64,000 nt of DNA, from assembly GCF_033962415.1 (NCBI RefSeq), contig NZ_JAVIKH010000009.1:56412-120411 (forward strand), given 5' to 3'. The notes under the pieces were generated by a model. The model did not search any database and had not been told where the DNA came from. It worked only from the letters and a program-made list of their open reading frames with translations. Of this stretch, positions 1 through 8,736 are shown piece by piece; the stretch's first letter is position 1; the number at the start of each line of letters is the position of its first letter. The position numbers were made by a program, and so were the translations under genes. Source of the stretch: Candidatus Cetobacterium colombiensis (GTDB lineage: Bacteria; Fusobacteriota; Fusobacteriia; Fusobacteriales; Fusobacteriaceae).

Positions 1-898
1 AATATCCCACTTCTCTAATCATTTCCAAATCATAATCTGTTCTTTGTTTAAGTCTTTGAGCTTCTAAAAGTTTTCCATTTTCCTCAAAATCTTTGACTTC
101 TTTTTTTAAATCTTTTTTTATACTTTCAATTATTCCTTCTTGTTCTCCCTCTTCAGTTACGTAATGAGTAGCTGGGGAAATTGCTATTCTTTCTAAATTT
201 TTCTTAACTTTTTGCCCTGTTAAAGTATTTATTTCAGAGATATCTTCAATTTCATCTCCCCAAAATTCTATTCTATATCCATTCTCCATATATGATGGAT
301 ATATATCTAAAACATCTCCTTTAACCCTAAACTTACCTCTTTCGAAAGCCACATCATTTCTTTCATATCTTAATTCTATCAATTTAGCAATTAATTTTTT
401 TCTACTATATCCTGTTTTTTTATCAATTGCTATTGTTAATCTTTTATAAGTTTCTGGAGATCCTAAACCATAAATAGCTGAAACTGAAGCTACTATAACA
501 ACATCTTTTCTATTTATTAAAGCTGCAGTTGCAGCATTTCTAAATTTATCTATTTCATCATTTATAGATGAATCTTTTTCTATATATGTATCTGTTGTTG
601 CTATATAAGCCTCTGGTTGATAATAATCATAATATGAAACAAAATATTCTACTGCATTTTCAGGAAAAAAGCTTCTGTATTCTGAAAACAATTGAGCTGC
701 TAAAGTTTTATTTGGAGCTAATATCAATGCAGGCCTATTACTTTCTTTTATTATGTTAGCTATTGTAAATGTTTTTCCCGATCCTGTCACACCTAACAAA
801 GTTTGATCTTTTACTCCTTCTTCTAATCCATTTACTAATTTTTTTATTGCTTCTGGTTGATCTCCTGTTGGAATATATTTTGAATTTAATTTAAACAT
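1..898 (-). CDS. uvrB: UvrABC excinuclease subunit B, N-terminal part (gene runs off the left edge)
   Basis: UvrB is the DNA-loading helicase-like subunit of nucleotide excision repair; it takes the lesion from UvrA and recruits UvrC. The reverse strand from the ATG at 898 reads about 299 codons without a stop to the window edge. It begins [18 protein letters not shown], has a Walker A segment GVTGSGKTF near residues 38-46, and continues with a beta-hairpin-type segment [11 protein letters not shown] and YGLGSPE, all typical of UvrB. A strong Shine-Dalgarno GGAGGTG sits just upstream of the ATG. The C-terminal helicase motifs and UVR domain lie outside the window. Partial because of the window boundary, not because of any break. 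Confidence 0.96.
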   Translation of the reverse strand, partial: MFKLNSKYIPTGDQPEAIKKLVNGLEEGVKDQTLLGVTGSGKTFTIANIIKESNRPALILAPNKTLAAQLFSEYRSFFPENAVEYFVSYYDYYQPEAYIATTDTYIEKDSSINDEIDKFRNAATAALINRKDVVIVASVSAIYGLGSPETYKRLTIAIDKKTGYSRKKLIAKLIELRYERNDVAFERGKFRVKGDVLDIYPSYMENGYRIEFWGDEIEDISEINTLTGQKVKKNLERIAISPATHYVTEEGEQEGIIESIKKDLKKEVKDFEENGKLLEAQRLKQRTDYDLEMIREVGY

Positions 899-920
899 TT
901 ATGACACCTCCATTAAAATA

Positions 921-942
921 GGGAGAGGTTCTCTCCTCTCCC
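921..942 (-). terminator. Intergenic hairpin between the tRNA methyltransferase and uvrB
   Basis: A perfect 8-bp inverted repeat (GGGAGAGG / CCTCTCCC, 6-nt loop) lies between the stop at 953 and the uvrB RBS. On the minus strand it is followed only by TATTTT, so it would be a leaky terminator or a processing hairpin just ahead of uvrB. Confidence 0.5.
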
Positions 943-952
943 TTAAAGTATC

Positions 953-1627
953 TTAATTATCATTTAAAAAAATTGGAGTTTCAATTTTTAATATATTTTT
1001 TCTCCCCTTACTAGCTTCAATTAAAACAATACTTGAATCTTTATCTCTAGAATAATGAACAAACTTTACCCTCTTAACTGAAAATCCATATTTAACAAGT
1101 TCTTGTGAAATTTCTAAAAATCTATAACTTTTATGTACCATAAATAATTCACCTCTTGGTTTTAATAACCTTTTGGCATTAGCTACAAACTCTTTTAAAT
1201 TTAACTTTATCTCATGTCTTGCTATACTTTTTATATCTTTATCATTAATTTCTTTTCCATCTACTACCATATAAGGAGGATTTGAAATTATATAATCATA
1301 AGTATTCCCCTCTTGAATATCTTTTATATCCATGTTTACAACTTCTACTTTTTCTTCTAATTTATTTCTTTTTACATTTCTAATTGCTAACTCTGCTATT
1401 TCTTTTTGAATTTCTACAGCTTTTATTTTAGAAACTTTATCTTTAGCACACAATAATACTGGAATTATTCCATTTCCTGTTCCTATCTCCAATATTTTAG
1501 CATTTTTCTTTCCATTAAAGAAATTAGCTAATAGCACTGCATCTGTTCCAAATCTAAAACCATCTTTTTTTTGAATTAAAGTGTACCCTTCACAAATATT
1601 AGCTATATCCTCATTTTCAAAAATCAT
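953..1627 (-). CDS. tRNA1(Val) (adenine37-N6)-methyltransferase, TrmN6/YfiC family (copy 1)
   Basis: A 224-aa class I SAM-dependent methyltransferase. The SAM-binding loop ILEIGTGNG is at residues 45-53 and the amino-methyltransferase catalytic motif NPPY at 116-119, the arrangement of the YfiC/TrmN6 family that methylates A37 N6 of tRNA1(Val). Family members are usually 230-250 aa, so the length is normal. It starts 6 nt after the PSP1/YaaT gene, the same pairing seen in many Firmicutes (yaaT-yabA-yabB region), and is probably co-transcribed with it. A second paralogue lies at 35001-35753, so which of the two modifies tRNA1(Val) cannot be told from sequence. Confidence 0.85.
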   Translation of the reverse strand: MIFENEDIANICEGYTLIQKKDGFRFGTDAVLLANFFNGKKNAKILEIGTGNGIIPVLLCAKDKVSKIKAVEIQKEIAELAIRNVKRNKLEEKVEVVNMDIKDIQEGNTYDYIISNPPYMVVDGKEINDKDIKSIARHEIKLNLKEFVANAKRLLKPRGELFMVHKSYRFLEISQELVKYGFSVKRVKFVHYSRDKDSSIVLIEASKGRKNILKIETPIFLNDN

Positions 1628-1633
1628 TTTTTA

Positions 1634-2584
1634 TTACTCCTTTTCTAAAACCTTATGCTGTAGCTCCTCTGTTGATAAAACATTTTGTAATTTCTTTGCT
1701 TCTTTTTTATTAAATTTTATCTCGTCTATAAGAATTTTCATAATTCCTTTTCCTTCAACATCAACATATAAGAATCCATTTAAAGGACTAATACTTGTTA
1801 CTTTTCCATCTCCTTTAGGAGTTTTTACTAATTGATTAACAGCTGGATAAACTCTTAATGCTTCTTCATATTGCTTATATTCATAATTTATACAACATAG
1901 TAATCTTCCACATACACCTGAAATTTTAGTAGGATTAATTACCAATCCTTGATCTCTTGCCATTTTTATTGATACTGAATCAAATTTATTTATAAATGTT
2001 CTACAACAAAGTTCTTTTCCACATACACCAATATTTCCAAGTATCCTAGCTTCATCTCTAACACCTATTTGTCTCAATTCTATTCTAAGCTTAAATATAT
2101 TAGCTAAGTCTTTTACTAAATCTCTGAAGTCTATTCTACCTTCTGCAGTAAAATAGAATATTAATTTTGTTTTATCAAATGTATATTCTGTTTCTATTAA
2201 CTTCATTGGCAATTTGTGATGAGCTATTCTTTCTTTGCATGTTTTAAATGCTTCTTTAGCTTCTTGACGAAGTACTTCATATTTTTGAATTTCTTCTTCA
2301 CTTGCTTTCTTTACAACTGGTTTTAAAGGCAGCACTAACACTCTCTCAGGTAATTGCATTGGACCACCATAAACAATTCCTATTTCCTTACCTCTTATTG
2401 TATCTACTATTACTTTATCGCCCTTTTTATACTCTACATCATCTACAATTTCAAAGCTATATCTTTTCTTTGTAGTTTCAAACATAACTCCTAATATATT
2501 ATATAGTTTATTTGGATCTGAAACTATTTCTTCATTGTTTTCTTCTTTTATATTTTTATCTATATCTAAATTTCCTTGTGTCAT
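1634..2584 (-). CDS. PSP1 C-terminal domain protein, YaaT/RicT-like
   Basis: A 316-aa cytoplasmic protein with the PSP1 C-terminal domain. Six cysteines in two clusters (C188, C193, C194 in GVCGKELCC and C225, C230, C231 in GVCGRLLCC) match those that hold Fe-S clusters in the RicT (YaaT) subunit of the B. subtilis Ric complex, which modulates RNase Y mRNA processing. An acidic N-terminal tail of about 25 residues precedes the domain. RBS GGGAGG lies just before the ATG. RicA (YmcA) and RicF (YlbF) partners are not in this window, so transfer of the RNase Y role to this organism is inference from family membership. Confidence 0.85.
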   Translation of the reverse strand: MTQGNLDIDKNIKEENNEEIVSDPNKLYNILGVMFETTKKRYSFEIVDDVEYKKGDKVIVDTIRGKEIGIVYGGPMQLPERVLVLPLKPVVKKASEEEIQKYEVLRQEAKEAFKTCKERIAHHKLPMKLIETEYTFDKTKLIFYFTAEGRIDFRDLVKDLANIFKLRIELRQIGVRDEARILGNIGVCGKELCCRTFINKFDSVSIKMARDQGLVINPTKISGVCGRLLCCINYEYKQYEEALRVYPAVNQLVKTPKGDGKVTSISPLNGFLYVDVEGKGIMKILIDEIKFNKKEAKKLQNVLSTEELQHKVLEKE

Positions 2585-2652
2585 CTGTCCTCCCGCGAAA
2601 ATATTAACGTTCTATAATATAGAGTATATCATATTTTTGATATTTTAAGAAT

Positions 2653-3603
2653 TTATTTTATATATTTTAACTGTTCTAGAATCATGTAATTTAAATGCTT
2701 TCTTGAAGAAAAACTCAGCTCTAAATTAATATGTTTTAAATTTGGTAATTCTTTAAAAATCCTTTTCAAATCTCCTCTATATATACTATGAGAATCTAAT
2801 TTTTTCATATGCTCCCACTCTATTTTAAATTTCTCCATTCTATTTCCATTTTCCCATTTTTTTATATATTCAGAAAAATCTTTCAACAAATACTCATTAA
2901 ATTCTGGACCATTTATATGTAAGGCATATATATAATTTTTTAATTCTTTTAACTCTTTAATTTTTTCCAAAATATATTCATCTGCTTCATTAAAATTTTT
3001 TATTGTTTTATCAGTGCAAATCATATGAGATAAATCCATAAGAAATCCTTTGTTTTTATAATTTATCTTTTGAAAAAAATACTTTGTCAATTTATAATCT
3101 TTAAAAGTTAATCCAGGCCATGGTAAATTTTCAAAAAGAAGAAGTGGCCCATCTCCCTTAAAAACTTCATTTATAATTTTTATTGTTTCTTCTAAAACTT
3201 CAAAAGAACTATAATTAAAACTAAATTTAAAGATATCTTTTGGTCTAACATGTGAAACGTGAAAAACCATATATTTTGAATTTAATAATTTCGCTTTTTC
3301 AAATTGATCTTTAAATGTTTTTATTAAAATATTCTTTTCAAGAGAGCCATAATAATTTAAAATTCCATCTTTATCACAAAAATCTTCTTTTACTTTTTCA
3401 TATTCCTCTCTCCAAAATTCTAACCACGTTGGATAATACAGTAAATGGACTCCAATTATCGGATATTTTTTATATTCATCTAATTCTAAATGATTTCCAA
3501 CTATCGTCTCTATTCCAGAAATTCCATTTTGTTCCAATATTTTATATTCTTCTTGAAAATTAGAATATTCATTATTTTTAGGTATAAAACTAAAGCTAAT
3601 CAT
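2653..3603 (-). CDS. cbiR: TIM-barrel hydrolase of the AP endonuclease 2 superfamily; probable cobamide-remodelling enzyme CbiR
   Basis: A 316-aa single-domain protein with the pattern of xylose-isomerase-like / AP endonuclease family 2 TIM barrels. Candidate metal ligands are spread over strands: GVH (H53), FHVSH (H115, H118), LLFEN (E158), DLSH (D190, H193) and LHI (H229). CbiR, described in Akkermansia, belongs to this superfamily and hydrolyses the phosphoribosyl bond of the cobamide nucleotide loop so that the lower ligand can be replaced. The CbiR call rests mainly on context: the start codon overlaps the end of a BtuF-like gene by 8 nt, downstream of a riboswitch-controlled btuB. RBS AAGGAAG lies inside btuF. 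The alternative is a generic sugar phosphate isomerase/epimerase. Confidence 0.6.
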   Translation of the reverse strand: MISFSFIPKNNEYSNFQEEYKILEQNGISGIETIVGNHLELDEYKKYPIIGVHLLYYPTWLEFWREEYEKVKEDFCDKDGILNYYGSLEKNILIKTFKDQFEKAKLLNSKYMVFHVSHVRPKDIFKFSFNYSSFEVLEETIKIINEVFKGDGPLLLFENLPWPGLTFKDYKLTKYFFQKINYKNKGFLMDLSHMICTDKTIKNFNEADEYILEKIKELKELKNYIYALHINGPEFNEYLLKDFSEYIKKWENGNRMEKFKIEWEHMKKLDSHSIYRGDLKRIFKELPNLKHINLELSFSSRKHLNYMILEQLKYIK

Positions 3604-4453
3604 TTGAAAGCACTTCCTTTATTTGCTCTAAAGATTTTAAAACTCTTGTAGATGGTCTATTTATTCCTTCATCTACAAAGTATATCTTTTGATTTTTTAC
3701 TGCATCTATATCTTTCCACTCTTTTCTTGTTTTTATATCATTTACAACTTCTTTTCTATCTTCTCCAACGAATATAATCTGTGGATTTTTTTCAATTATC
3801 TTTTCTAAAGTTGGTGATATCCATCCCTCTTCATCACTAAATATATTTTCACCACCAGCCTTTTCTAAAACATCGTTTAAAAAAGTTTTATTTCCTGTTG
3901 TATAAATAGGATTATTTAAAATTTCAAAATATACTCTCTTTTTCTTAAAATTATTATCTAAAGTTATATTTTTTAATTTTTCAATATAATCTTTTTTTAA
4001 CTTTTCACTTTCATATTTTTTATTTAATAGTTTTCCTATTTCATCTATAGAATTTTCCACTGCTTTTAAAGTTTTCGGATTTTCAATTACATAAACTGGT
4101 ATTCCTATTTCATCAAAAACTTTTAAACTTTCTTTTCCTTTTGATAAACTGTGTTTTGAAGTTATAACCAAATCAGGCATTAATTCAATTATTTTTTCTT
4201 CATTTAATCTATCCGTATTTAAAATTCCTTTTCCAGATAATTTATCTGATAACTTTTCTGAATAAATATCTACCCCAACCAACATATCTACTAATCCCAT
4301 ATCTATTATTATTTCAGTATTTGAAGGCACGGTAGAAATAACCCTTTCAATTTTTTCAGGTACACTTATCTCTCTACCTACTCCATCTATATATACTTTT
4401 GAATATGTTATTGCAACTAAAAATACATTTAATAAAAATATTTTTTTTAACAT
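3596..4453 (-). CDS. btuF: Periplasmic cobamide-binding protein, BtuF-like
   Basis: A 285-aa ABC-transporter substrate-binding protein of the BtuF/FhuD cluster. Residues 1-18 form a signal peptide, followed by YIDGVGREISVPEKIERVI, the usual first strand of this family, then STVPSNTEIIIDMG and, near the C-terminus, a paired lobe with GGENIF and NPQIIFVG. It would deliver corrinoid from the outer membrane receptor to an inner-membrane BtuCD importer, which is not encoded in the window. Its position between btuB and the CbiR-like gene argues for cobamide rather than haem or siderophore. A terminator and an overlapping promoter lie upstream, so it may be expressed partly independently of btuB. 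Confidence 0.8.
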   Translation of the reverse strand: MLKKIFLLNVFLVAITYSKVYIDGVGREISVPEKIERVISTVPSNTEIIIDMGLVDMLVGVDIYSEKLSDKLSGKGILNTDRLNEEKIIELMPDLVITSKHSLSKGKESLKVFDEIGIPVYVIENPKTLKAVENSIDEIGKLLNKKYESEKLKKDYIEKLKNITLDNNFKKKRVYFEILNNPIYTTGNKTFLNDVLEKAGGENIFSDEEGWISPTLEKIIEKNPQIIFVGEDRKEVVNDIKTRKEWKDIDAVKNQKIYFVDEGINRPSTRVLKSLEQIKEVLSND

Positions 4454-4484
4454 TTCTCTCTCCTTTTTAGAAACTTTCTATGAA

Positions 4485-4514
4485 ATTATAACATAAAAAA
4501 AATACTCTTCTCAA
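4485..4514 (-). promoter_or_regulatory. Candidate sigma70-type promoter for btuF-cbiR
   Basis: On the minus strand TTGAGA (4514-4509) and TATAAT (4490-4485) are 18 nt apart. The -35 lies inside the terminator that ends btuB, so the two elements overlap. Good consensus match but no experimental support. Confidence 0.55.
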
Positions 4515-4534
4515 TTATCTTGAAAAAGAGTATT
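4494..4534 (-). terminator. Rho-independent terminator after btuB
   Basis: Inverted repeat AATACTCTT / AAGAGTATT (4501-4509 and 4526-4534) followed on the minus strand by an uninterrupted T-run of eight. It falls between btuB and btuF, splitting the locus into two transcription units or limiting read-through. Confidence 0.8.
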
Positions 4535-4542
4535 TTTCATTA

Positions 4543-6414
4543 TTAAAAACTATATTTAAATCCTACATAATAGTTTCTCTCCGCTGCTGGATAATAACTA
4601 AATCCCTTACTACTATATCCTACGTAGTTATAGTATTTTTCATCAAATAAATTATTTACTCCCACTGTTATAATTAATCCATCTTGGAAATCATACATTG
4701 CTGTTAAATTTGATAAAAAATAATCATCTACTTTTTTGCCTTTATTTTCCTCATCACCATTGGCAAAAGAATTACCATAATATTCCCATGAGTTATTGAA
4801 ACTTAATTTCTCATTAAATTTATAATTTAAATTTAATACTCCCTTTACATTTGGAATTCCAGGAATATCCTTTCCTTTTTTAAACTCTGTTTTCATATAA
4901 GTAACCGATTCTGAAATTGTTAACTTATCAAAGTAGTGTTCCAATGAAAATTCAATTCCTTTTCTTTTACTTGTTCCATTTAGATTCCTATTCTTCTTTG
5001 CATCTCCATTTTCGTTTATACCATAGAAAATTTCATTTTCTGTTTCTATATAAAATAAAGATGAAGAAACATAAGTATTTCCTACAAAATCTTTCACTCC
5101 AATTTCGTAAGTTTCACTTTTTTGTGGTTTAAACTCCCCATCCCAAGCATTTATCTCATCTGTGTTAGGAGTTCTAAATCCTTTTGTATAACCTACGTAT
5201 GTTGATCCTGAATCTGAATATAGATAACTTCCTGTTAACTCTATTGCATCCTCTTTAAATTTTTTATTTGATAATTTATCTCCTTTATACTCTATATTTT
5301 GTCTTCTATACCCTTGAGTAAATCTAAAATTATTTATTGTAGAGCTATTTATTAAAAATCCTCCTAAAGAGTTCTTTTCTGACTTTCCTTTTCCGTAAGC
5401 AAAATCTTTAGTTTCTCCTTTATATAAATCTCCACCGAAAACTAAATAACTTTCTTTTAAGTAAGTGTATTTAAGTTGTGGTTTTACGTATTTTATTTCT
5501 GTTTTATAATTACTACCATTTGATGAATAACTTTCATGGGCATATGTTCCTAATAGTTTAAATTCTAATTCTGAATTTATATTATATACATAGTCTCCTG
5601 CAAAATTATTTTTTTCTGTCTTTCCATCTATTCTCCAAACATTTGAATTTGATTGCGTTCTATCTTCTTCTACCTCTAATTCATTTAAAGATCCTGGAGC
5701 TCTAAACTTATTTTTAGAATAGTTATATTTAAATTTTACCTCACCTTTATCTAATTTATATCTAGTTCTAAATCCAAAATTTTCTAAATCATCTTTTTCA
5801 TAATCTCTATATCCATCTTTTTCTTTTTTTAAATAATCAACTTCCACAAGAAGTTTCTCTCCTAACTTAGTTCCATATGTTAAATGTTGCTTTTTTAATC
5901 CATATGAACCTATCTCAGTATTTAAACTTCCATAGTTTAATTTATTTTCAGGAGCTTTTGTTACAATATTTATTGTTCCACCTATAGCTCCATCTCCATA
6001 CAATACTGATCCTCCTGAAGGAATTACTTCAATTCTCTCAATATTATCAACAGCTATATTACTAGTCTGATATCCTGATAAATCTATTGAATTTATTGGG
6101 GCTCCATCTACTAACACTATTACGTTAGATTTTGCCGTTGCTCCCTGACCTCTCATATCAAAAGCAGCATCAGCTCCCCCCATTTCTTTTACAACAACAC
6201 TTGATACTAATTTTAAAGCTTCAGCTACTGATTTAGCTCCCCTTTGAGAAATCTCTTCCCCTGTTAAAACAGTTATATTTTTAGGAATATCCGCTACTGT
6301 CGTCTCTGTATTTTCACTAGTTATTACACTCTCTTCTAGCTTTATACTTTTTTCCTCTCCCAATGCTAAAGTTGATGCAAGAAGTAATCCTGCAACACAA
6401 AACTTTTTCTTCAT
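4543..6414 (-). CDS. btuB: TonB-dependent outer membrane cobalamin receptor
   Basis: A 623-aa TonB-dependent receptor that imports corrinoids across the outer membrane. Order: signal peptide (MKKKFCVAGLLLASTLALG, residues 1-19), a TonB-box-like EESVIT, the plug domain with GSVLYGDGAIGGTINI, then a 22-strand-type barrel of alternating aromatic segments ending in YVGFKYSF with the terminal Phe expected for outer membrane insertion. The start is set at the ATG at 6414 because GGGAGG lies 10 nt upstream; an in-frame ATG at 6483 lies inside the riboswitch and would add a non-signal N-terminus. Regulation by the cobalamin riboswitch at 6451-6594 identifies the substrate as a cobamide. Confidence 0.93.
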   Translation of the reverse strand: MKKKFCVAGLLLASTLALGEEKSIKLEESVITSENTETTVADIPKNITVLTGEEISQRGAKSVAEALKLVSSVVVKEMGGADAAFDMRGQGATAKSNVIVLVDGAPINSIDLSGYQTSNIAVDNIERIEVIPSGGSVLYGDGAIGGTINIVTKAPENKLNYGSLNTEIGSYGLKKQHLTYGTKLGEKLLVEVDYLKKEKDGYRDYEKDDLENFGFRTRYKLDKGEVKFKYNYSKNKFRAPGSLNELEVEEDRTQSNSNVWRIDGKTEKNNFAGDYVYNINSELEFKLLGTYAHESYSSNGSNYKTEIKYVKPQLKYTYLKESYLVFGGDLYKGETKDFAYGKGKSEKNSLGGFLINSSTINNFRFTQGYRRQNIEYKGDKLSNKKFKEDAIELTGSYLYSDSGSTYVGYTKGFRTPNTDEINAWDGEFKPQKSETYEIGVKDFVGNTYVSSSLFYIETENEIFYGINENGDAKKNRNLNGTSKRKGIEFSLEHYFDKLTISESVTYMKTEFKKGKDIPGIPNVKGVLNLNYKFNEKLSFNNSWEYYGNSFANGDEENKGKKVDDYFLSNLTAMYDFQDGLIITVGVNNLFDEKYYNYVGYSSKGFSYYPAAERNYYVGFKYSF

Positions 6415-6450
6415 AATAATTAATCCTCCCATTTCTGTCACTCGCAGTTT

Positions 6451-6594
6451 GTTTTTATGGCAGGTATCCTGACTCAACTTCATCCTCTAATAGCCCTTCC
6501 CAGTTTCCCAGTGGTTTATCTATTTTTGTCCATTTTACAGTGGCGTGACCGTTTAAGCTTTGCACTTAATTCCCTTTTAATTTATAAAAACCAT
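6451..6594 (-). promoter_or_regulatory. Cobalamin (B12) riboswitch controlling btuB
   Basis: Read on the minus strand the block contains the conserved cobalamin aptamer pieces in order: GGGAATTAAGTGCAA, ACGGTCACGCCACTGT, ACTGGGAAACTGGGAAGG, and the B12 box GTCAGGATACCTGCC. GTTTTTAT (6591-6584) and ATAAAAAC (6458-6451) close the P1 stem. No T-rich terminator lies between the aptamer and the btuB ATG; the Shine-Dalgarno (6425-6430) is only about 20 nt downstream, so control is probably at translation initiation. GTGAC (6440-6436) just after the aptamer could pair with GTCAC of the core. Confidence 0.95.
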
Positions 6595-6673
6595 AACACT
6601 TTATTATACTACAGTTCTTTTATTTTTAAAAGTTTTAACATATTTTTTGAACATTTATATTTTTAAAATATCC

Positions 6674-6702
6674 TTGATTTATTTATATTTCTTAAGTATA
6701 AT
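6674..6702 (+). promoter_or_regulatory. Promoter of ogt
   Basis: TTGATT (6674-6679), 17-nt spacer, TATAAT (6697-6702), 28 nt before the ATG, with AAGGAG just ahead of the start. Confidence 0.75.
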
Positions 6703-6729
6703 CTATTTAAAAGTTTTTAAGGAGTTTGT

Positions 6730-7212
6730 ATGAAAAATATTATGCCAGGTTATTTTTATATTTTTGATACTTCATTTGGCTTACTAAAAATCGAAGAAAT
6801 CGATAATGAAATTGTTAAAATTGAGCTTAATAACCCTACTTCAAATAGAACTTTTAAACTAACTGAAATTTTAGAAAAAGCATATAAAGAGATTAATGAT
6901 TTTATAAAAGGTAAAAGAAAAAGTTTTACTTTTAAAATCAATCCCTCTGGAACAGAGTTTCAAAAATCTGTTTGGAATGCTCTTCTTAATATTCCATATG
7001 GTGAAGTAAAATCATATAAAGATATAGCAATTGCTATTGGAAATCCAAAAGCTTGCCGTGCTGTTGGAATGGCTAACAATAAAAATCCTATTCCTATTGT
7101 TATCCCTTGCCATAGAGTTATTGGATCTAACGGTAAATTAACTGGATATGCTTATGGACTTTCTTTAAAAGAACATCTTTTAAATCTAGAAAAAACTAAA
7201 GGTACAAAATAA
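6730..7212 (+). CDS. ogt: Methylated-DNA--[protein]-cysteine S-methyltransferase
   Basis: A 160-aa suicide repair protein that takes the alkyl group from O6-alkylguanine onto its active cysteine. The C-terminal domain holds the invariant PCHRV (residues 126-130, acceptor C127), the wing-helix segment KACRAVG with the arginine finger R110, and VWNALLNIPYGEVKSY. The N-terminal 70 residues form the ribonuclease-H-like domain found in Ogt-type proteins. Monocistronic: its own promoter upstream, and a terminator overlapping its stop codon. Confidence 0.95.
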   Translation: MKNIMPGYFYIFDTSFGLLKIEEIDNEIVKIELNNPTSNRTFKLTEILEKAYKEINDFIKGKRKSFTFKINPSGTEFQKSVWNALLNIPYGEVKSYKDIAIAIGNPKACRAVGMANNKNPIPIVIPCHRVIGSNGKLTGYAYGLSLKEHLLNLEKTKGTK

Positions 7213-7226
7213 ATTGTACCTTTTTT
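7201..7226 (+). terminator. Terminator of ogt (also faces putP)
   Basis: GGTACAA (7201-7207) and TTGTACC (7214-7220) pair around the ogt stop codon and are followed by TTTTTT. On the other strand the T-run is shorter, so it may also weakly end putP. Confidence 0.8.
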
Positions 7227-7230
7227 AGTT

Positions 7231-8664
7231 CTATACCTTTGCCAAATTCTTTAAAAATACCTTTTCAACTATATAAATCGTTAACATGTTACTAAAAAAT
7301 CCAGGTAATAACTCATACATATAAACGTCTAATCCTAGAATTTTCCATATTAAAAATACAAATATTCCCACTAAAATTCCTGATAAAATACTTTTACTAT
7401 TTACATTTTTTAAATATAAAACAGAAATAATAGCTGGACCAAACATTGTTCCAAACCCTCCCCACGCATAAGCTACTAAAGAAAGTACTTTAGCATTTTG
7501 ATTTAATGCAAATAATAATGCTAAAAGAGCAATTATTGCTACACATCCTCTTCCTATCCACATTATTTCTTTATCTGAAACATCCTTTTTTATATATTTA
7601 TAAAAATCTTCTGTTAAAGTTGTTGAAGAAACTAGAAGTTGAGAATCTATTGTTGACATTATAGCTGATAGAATTGCTGCTAGTAAAACTCCTGCTACCC
7701 AAGGATTAAATAACTCTTTTATCATATAAATAAAAATCTTTTCTGCATCTCCTCCCAATTCTCCTAAATTTTTAAATAATGAAGTTCCTAAAAGTCCAAT
7801 TGAGATAGCTCCTATTAAAGAGATAATAACCCAAATCATTGCAATTCTTCTAGATTTTTTTAATTCCTTTACATCATTTATACTCATAAATCTAACTAAA
7901 ATATGAGGTTGTCCAAAATATCCAAGTCCCCACGCCAATGAAGATATTATTCCTAATATTCCTATACTTTCTCCATTTTGATTAAATATATTTAAAGATA
8001 TACCTTTTAGTTCTATACCTTGTCTAACTGTCTCTAAATCTCCTATTTTATAATATGCTGCTAACGGAACTGCTATTATAGCTAAAAACATAAGTGCTCC
8101 TTGAAAAAAATCTGTCCAACAAGAAGCTAAATATCCACCCATAAAAGTATATGCGACAATTGTTATTGCACCAATTATTACAGCTACTTTGTAATCAATT
8201 CCTAATATAGATTCAAATAATTTTCCTGCTGCTACTAAACCTGACGATGAATATATTGTGAAGAAAAATAAAGTTCCTAAAGCCAAGATCTTTCTTATGG
8301 TTCCTTTATCATCTTTTAATTTTCTCTCTAAAAATGTTGGTAAAGTAAGTGTTTCCTCTCTTTCTGTTTCTACTCTAAGTTTTGGAGCTATAAATTTCCA
8401 ATTTAAGTATGTTCCTAAAGTTAAACCTATCACAACCCAAATTTGTCCAAATCCCGAAAGATAAACAGCTCCTGGAAGCCCCATCAATAACCACCCACTC
8501 ATATCACTTGCTTGCGCTGATAAAGCTGTTACCCAACTTCCAACACCTCTTCCACCTATTAAATAATCTTCTGAACTAGAAGTTTTTCCATAAAAATAAA
8601 CTCCTACTCCTATTAAAAAAAGTAAATATCCTCCAAATGTAATAATTGTTTCTAATCCTATCAT
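7231..8664 (-). CDS. putP: Sodium/proline symporter
   Basis: A 477-aa inner-membrane protein of the solute:sodium symporter family with about 13 hydrophobic segments. It carries the family signature region ASDMSGWLLMGLPGAVYLSG near residues 52-71 and the PutP-type continuation (GLTLGTYLNWKFIAPKLR); GWGLGYFGQPHILVRFM-like sequence occurs in the middle of the protein. Family length is about 490-500 aa. RBS GGGAGG lies 9 nt before the ATG. It is preceded by a long structured leader with its own promoter, a proline-containing leader peptide and a terminator, so expression probably depends on transcription attenuation. Proline specificity comes from family similarity and from the leader. Confidence 0.9.
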   Translation of the reverse strand: MIGLETIITFGGYLLFLIGVGVYFYGKTSSSEDYLIGGRGVGSWVTALSAQASDMSGWLLMGLPGAVYLSGFGQIWVVIGLTLGTYLNWKFIAPKLRVETEREETLTLPTFLERKLKDDKGTIRKILALGTLFFFTIYSSSGLVAAGKLFESILGIDYKVAVIIGAITIVAYTFMGGYLASCWTDFFQGALMFLAIIAVPLAAYYKIGDLETVRQGIELKGISLNIFNQNGESIGILGIISSLAWGLGYFGQPHILVRFMSINDVKELKKSRRIAMIWVIISLIGAISIGLLGTSLFKNLGELGGDAEKIFIYMIKELFNPWVAGVLLAAILSAIMSTIDSQLLVSSTTLTEDFYKYIKKDVSDKEIMWIGRGCVAIIALLALLFALNQNAKVLSLVAYAWGGFGTMFGPAIISVLYLKNVNSKSILSGILVGIFVFLIWKILGLDVYMYELLPGFFSNMLTIYIVEKVFLKNLAKV

Positions 8665-8696
8665 TTTTATACGCCTCCCAATATTTTAATAAATAA

Positions 8697-8736
8697 AACA
8701 AAAAGGTCACCTAAGTACAATTGTACCTAAGTGACC
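8697..8736 (-). terminator. Attenuator terminator upstream of putP
   Basis: On the minus strand GGTCACTTAGGTAC pairs over 14 bp (including G-U pairs) with GTACTTAGGTGACC around an AATT loop, followed by TTTTTGTTTT. It lies 41 nt before the putP start, within the leader transcript, so it can end transcription before the gene. Confidence 0.88.

Noticed and set aside
568..759. Plus-strand frame inside uvrB
   Set aside because: Antisense to a strongly conserved gene, no RBS, and low-complexity Leu/Tyr content typical of shadow frames in AT-rich DNA.
6415..6483. Longer btuB starting at ATG 6483
   Set aside because: It would encode riboswitch sequence and put 23 residues before a normal signal peptide; the RBS fits ATG 6414.
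6457..6666. A 69-codon plus-strand reading frame across the cobalamin riboswitch
   Set aside because: It is the reverse complement of conserved riboswitch sequence, has no RBS and no family features.
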